A stretch of 7,662 nucleotides of DNA from positions 1-7,662 of the forward strand of contig JAITBA010000097.1 of the NCBI GenBank assembly GCA_031283835.1, written 5' to 3'. Numbering within the stretch: the stretch's first letter is position 1; each line of letters opens with the position of its first letter. Source of the DNA: Oscillospiraceae bacterium. GTDB taxonomy: Bacteria > Bacillota > Clostridia > Oscillospirales > Acutalibacteraceae. Position numbers and translations under genes: made by a program. This document shows positions 5,380-7,662 of this stretch, in pieces. Below the pieces are notes generated by a model. It did no database searches, had not been told where the DNA came from, and worked only from the letters and a program-made list of their open reading frames with translations.

Positions 5380-6596
5380 ATGAAAGCATAAGCAAGGCTA
5401 CACGCGCGGCGGATTTGCCGTCCGCGAACGCCACAACGAACGTAAAAATGCCGAGTACGGCAACGGCGATATTTGCCCGGAACGCGAACATCTCAACGTC
5501 CACTATCGGCAAAATCTTTCCCCCGGCGGCACGGCGGAAACCTACGCCGAAACCTATAATCGTCTTCTCGCGGAGGGTGCGATTGTCGAGAAAGGTCTTA
5601 GGGCGGACGCTAAGGTTTTCGCGGAATTGGTGTTCGATGTCAATACCGATTATTTTGAGCGCAACGGCGGTTATGAGTTCGCCAAAAAATTCTACGAGGA
5701 AGCCTACCGCATAGCGGTCAAAGAGGTCGGCGAGGAATATATCCTCTCCGCTGTTCTACACGCTGACGAACGCAACAAGGCGTTGTCGGAGCAATACGGG
5801 CGCGATGTGTATCATTATCACCTGCACGTTGTGTATGTCCCGGTTGTTATGAAAGACGTGCTGTGGTCGAAGCGGACGAAAGACAAGTCGCTCATCGGTA
5901 CTGTCAAGGAGCGGATTCCGCAGGTCAGTCACAGTAAAAAATGGCCGATTCGGGTTCCGACCGAACGCGAGGGAAAAGTGGTAACGGTCAATTCCTACTC
6001 CCTCCTGCAAGACCGCTATTTTGAACAAATGAGGGCGGCGGGCTTTGAGGGCTTCGAGCGCGGCGAGGTTGGTTCGACACGGGAGCATTTGAGCGTGACG
6101 GAGTACAAGGTTCAGCAGGAAGAACAGCGCCTTGCCGAACTGACCGCCGCCGCTGCCGAACAGCAAAAAGCGCTTGACGCGCTTGAAACACGGGCGGAGA
6201 AAAAGGAAAAGCAGATTGAGAAGCTCGACGCTAAAATCTCCGTCAGGGAAAAGGTGAAAGCCACAATCGCTGAGATTGACGCAATGGGGCATAGCATACC
6301 GCTTGTTCCCGGCACTCACTTCACCGTGGACGATACGGCGAAGTTGAAAAAATGGGCGAAGAAGTCCCTCACAATGCAGGAGCAGTTGAACCAATCGAAG
6401 AAACGGCAAGACGAATTGGACAAACAGCTATGGCGCTGTCGCCCGTGACCGTGATTCCTACAAGCAAAATTACAATCGTTTGTTGGAAGAAGTGAAGCCA
6501 TACCTTGACGCAATCCGCAAGTTCCCGCAGCAGTTACTGGCGTTCGTTAGAACGCTGTTCCCGCAGAAAAACCATACCAAAGAGGTGACACGATAA
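5380..6596 (+). pseudogene. MobV-family (Mob/Pre) relaxase, disrupted by two frameshifts
   Basis: Relaxases of this family nick and covalently bind one strand at oriT to start transfer. The main frame is open from 5384 to 6448 and starts KHKQGYTRGGFAVRERHNER. It carries the family's motif I HxxR (HNER, His codon 5432-5434), in which the His of MobM is the nucleophile. The two-His metal-binding motif lies in YHYHLHVVYVP (His codons 5819 and 5825). A Lys/Glu-rich coiled coil spans about 6100-6280. An ATG at 5380 is one base out of frame: with one A fewer in the AAA run the protein would begin MKHKQGYTR. At the other end the frame stops at 6446-6448, but the next frame continues as ARDRDSYKQNYNRLLEEVKP and on to the TAA at 6594-6596. 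One base too many near 6431 explains this. Removing both bases gives about 404 residues, a normal size. No good ribosome binding site is seen before 5380. The key residues are intact, so decay is recent or the indels are sequence errors. Confidence 0.85.
6580..6586 (+). promoter_or_regulatory. ribosome binding site for the ATPase gene
   Basis: AGAGGTG lies 9 nt ahead of the ATG at 6596. That ATG overlaps the relaxase stop as TAATG. This marks 6596 as the original start of the ATPase gene even though its present frame differs from the ATPase domain. Confidence 0.6.
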
Positions 6597-6696
6597 TGGA
6601 TAACACAACTCAAATCACAGTGGCAACCGCTGCGAAATCTCGCCAAACTGGGCGAGCGGCGTTCCTGATAAGCCGCTCGAATGGTTCTATCCGAAC
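6596..6696 (+). pseudogene. displaced N-terminal segment of the ATPase gene
   Basis: From ATG 6596 the frame reads MDNTTQITVATAA and then runs into unrelated residues and a stop before the Walker A motif. The frame of the downstream ATPase domain, read back from 6697, is plausible protein as far as about 6634 (EISPNWASGVPDKPLEWFYP) and meets a stop at 6601-6603. A single-base deletion between about 6599 and 6634 would join the two. No ATG, GTG or TTG exists in the ATPase frame in between. Confidence 0.6.
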
Positions 6697-7608
6697 GTGT
6701 TCGTGCGGGGCGAACTGAACGGCGTTCAGGGCATACCCGGCGACGGCAAGACGTGGTTGATGTGTGAACTCGCCGCGCAGACGAGCGTCGGCGGTATCGT
6801 TCAAAGCACGGCGGACGAGAACGATGTAGCCGAGTTGCCGCTTGGTAACGTGCTGTACTTATCCGGCGATGACGCGCCGGAACGACTGAAAGAACGCCTT
6901 GCGTCACGCGGCGCGAACCTCTCCAAAATTGCGTTCGCGCCGGAGGGCAGTCTGCCGCAAATAGGCTCGCCGGAAATGCTTGATTTGTTTGCGCAAACTC
7001 GCCCTGTGCTGTGCATAATCGACACTTTGCAACATTTCATCGGCGGCGCAAGCTGTAACGATATGGGCGCGATTACGGCAACGTTACAACCTTTGCAAAT
7101 CCTTTCCCGCCAGTACAATACCGCTGTTGTCGTGATAATGCACATTTCGAAATACGCCGCGCAAGGCAACAGCGGGGATAGCACGTCATACTCAATCGGC
7201 AGTTACGCCATTGCCGGGATTTTCCGTACACTATGGACGCTCGGACGGCTGAAAGACGCTTCAGGCAAGCCGACTTCGCAACGCGCCCTATGCGTCAGCA
7301 AAAACAACTATGTCGAATCCGACCCGCCCGCCTTGCTCTTTGAACTCCGCGACGGTTTTCGCTGGGACGGCGTGGACCCAAATATCTTCGCAGAAGATTT
7401 ATTCACCAAGAAAAACAACAAAGGGCGACCGGCGGAGAAAAGGGATTCGGTTAAGACCGAAATTCTGCTGCTGTTGGAGGGCGGCGAGCCTATGCCCTCT
7501 GCGGAGTTGGAAACGGCGGTGTGCGGGGTTACTGGCTGTCATCCACAAACGCTCAAAGTGGCGAAGAAAGATTTGGGCGTGATGTGCTACCAGTCTGGCG
7601 GCGCATAG
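6697..7608 (+). CDS. RepA/AAA_25-type ATPase of a mobile element (N-terminus displaced)
   Basis: The intact frame encodes 303 residues of a RecA-fold, RepA-like hexameric helicase/ATPase, as found in plasmids, phages and integrative elements. Walker A is GIPGDGKT (6730-6753). The Walker B strand is PVLCIIDTL with Asp at 7021-7023. The later segment VVVIMHISKYA followed by SYSIGSYAIAGIFRTLWTLG matches the conserved second half of this group. The last ~60 residues, after a Lys/Gly-rich linker (KKNNKGRPAEKRDSVK), look like a winged helix (ILLLLEGGEPMPSAELETAV). GTG at 6697 is only the first available codon in this frame. The true start is probably ATG 6596, giving about 337 residues if one missing base is restored. 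The gene overlaps the relaxase end and would be coexpressed with it. Its role is probably element replication or DNA unwinding, inferred from the family. Confidence 0.82.
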   Translation: MFVRGELNGVQGIPGDGKTWLMCELAAQTSVGGIVQSTADENDVAELPLGNVLYLSGDDAPERLKERLASRGANLSKIAFAPEGSLPQIGSPEMLDLFAQTRPVLCIIDTLQHFIGGASCNDMGAITATLQPLQILSRQYNTAVVVIMHISKYAAQGNSGDSTSYSIGSYAIAGIFRTLWTLGRLKDASGKPTSQRALCVSKNNYVESDPPALLFELRDGFRWDGVDPNIFAEDLFTKKNNKGRPAEKRDSVKTEILLLLEGGEPMPSAELETAVCGVTGCHPQTLKVAKKDLGVMCYQSGGA

Positions 7609-7626
7609 TACTCCCGCCTACCCGGT

Positions 7627-7660
7627 CAGAGTACATTAAATAGCCAGAGTACAATAAATA
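7627..7660 (+). repeat. two direct repeats after the ATPase gene (iteron-like)
   Basis: CAGAGTACATTAAATA at 7627-7642 and CAGAGTACAATAAATA at 7645-7660 match at 15 of 16 positions with an 18-bp period. The window ends 2 bp later, so more copies may follow. Their place just after a Rep-like ATPase suggests iterons or a regulator binding site. Confidence 0.6.
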
Positions 7661-7662
7661 CT

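Noticed and set aside
5204..5512. Minus-strand 102-residue hydrophobic ORF opposite the relaxase N-terminus
   Set aside because: It lies antisense to the conserved relaxase motif I region, covers the tRNA promoter region and has no ribosome binding site. It is a shadow of the plus-strand coding sequence.

Overview
The left half of the window (1-4309) is GC-rich chromosomal DNA of a Gram-positive Bacillota-type bacterium, most likely a Clostridia/Oscillospiraceae-like gut lineage. The evidence is the gene content: a YwlE-type phosphatase fused to a RimI acetyltransferase, TsaD, a secreted CAP-domain protein, Obg and Mini-RNase III, all on the plus strand and closely packed. Mini-RNase III (MrnC) is typical of Bacillota. 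The assignment is inference, because no rRNA is present.

Region 1 (1-1919) carries a phosphatase-acetyltransferase fusion that lacks a normal start codon, followed 2 bp later by tsaD (tRNA t6A synthesis). Region 2 (1920-2610) encodes a secreted CAP protein with an unusual Trp-rich C-terminal tail. Region 3 (2659-4309) is obg followed by mrnC, both acting in ribosome and rRNA maturation.

Region 4 (4310-7662) is an accessory region built from parts of a mobilizable element. On the minus strand a ribbon-helix-helix-like 65-residue protein and a zinc-ribbon protein overlap by 4 bp. A short acidic ORF and a strong hairpin follow, then a complete tRNA-Ala(CGC) gene on the minus strand with a perfect consensus promoter. 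On the plus strand are a MobV-family (Mob/Pre) relaxase gene with two frame disruptions and, overlapping it by 1 bp, a RepA/AAA_25-type ATPase gene whose N-terminus is displaced by a third frame disruption. Two near-identical direct repeats end the window.

The relaxase and ATPase would together handle mobilization or replication of the element, with the small DNA- or metal-binding proteins as likely accessory factors. As written, the relaxase cannot be made full length, so the element is either recently decayed or the sequence carries indel errors. The most unusual observations are the phosphatase-RimI fusion with an ATC at its expected start, and the split of the element's genes around a housekeeping tRNA gene.
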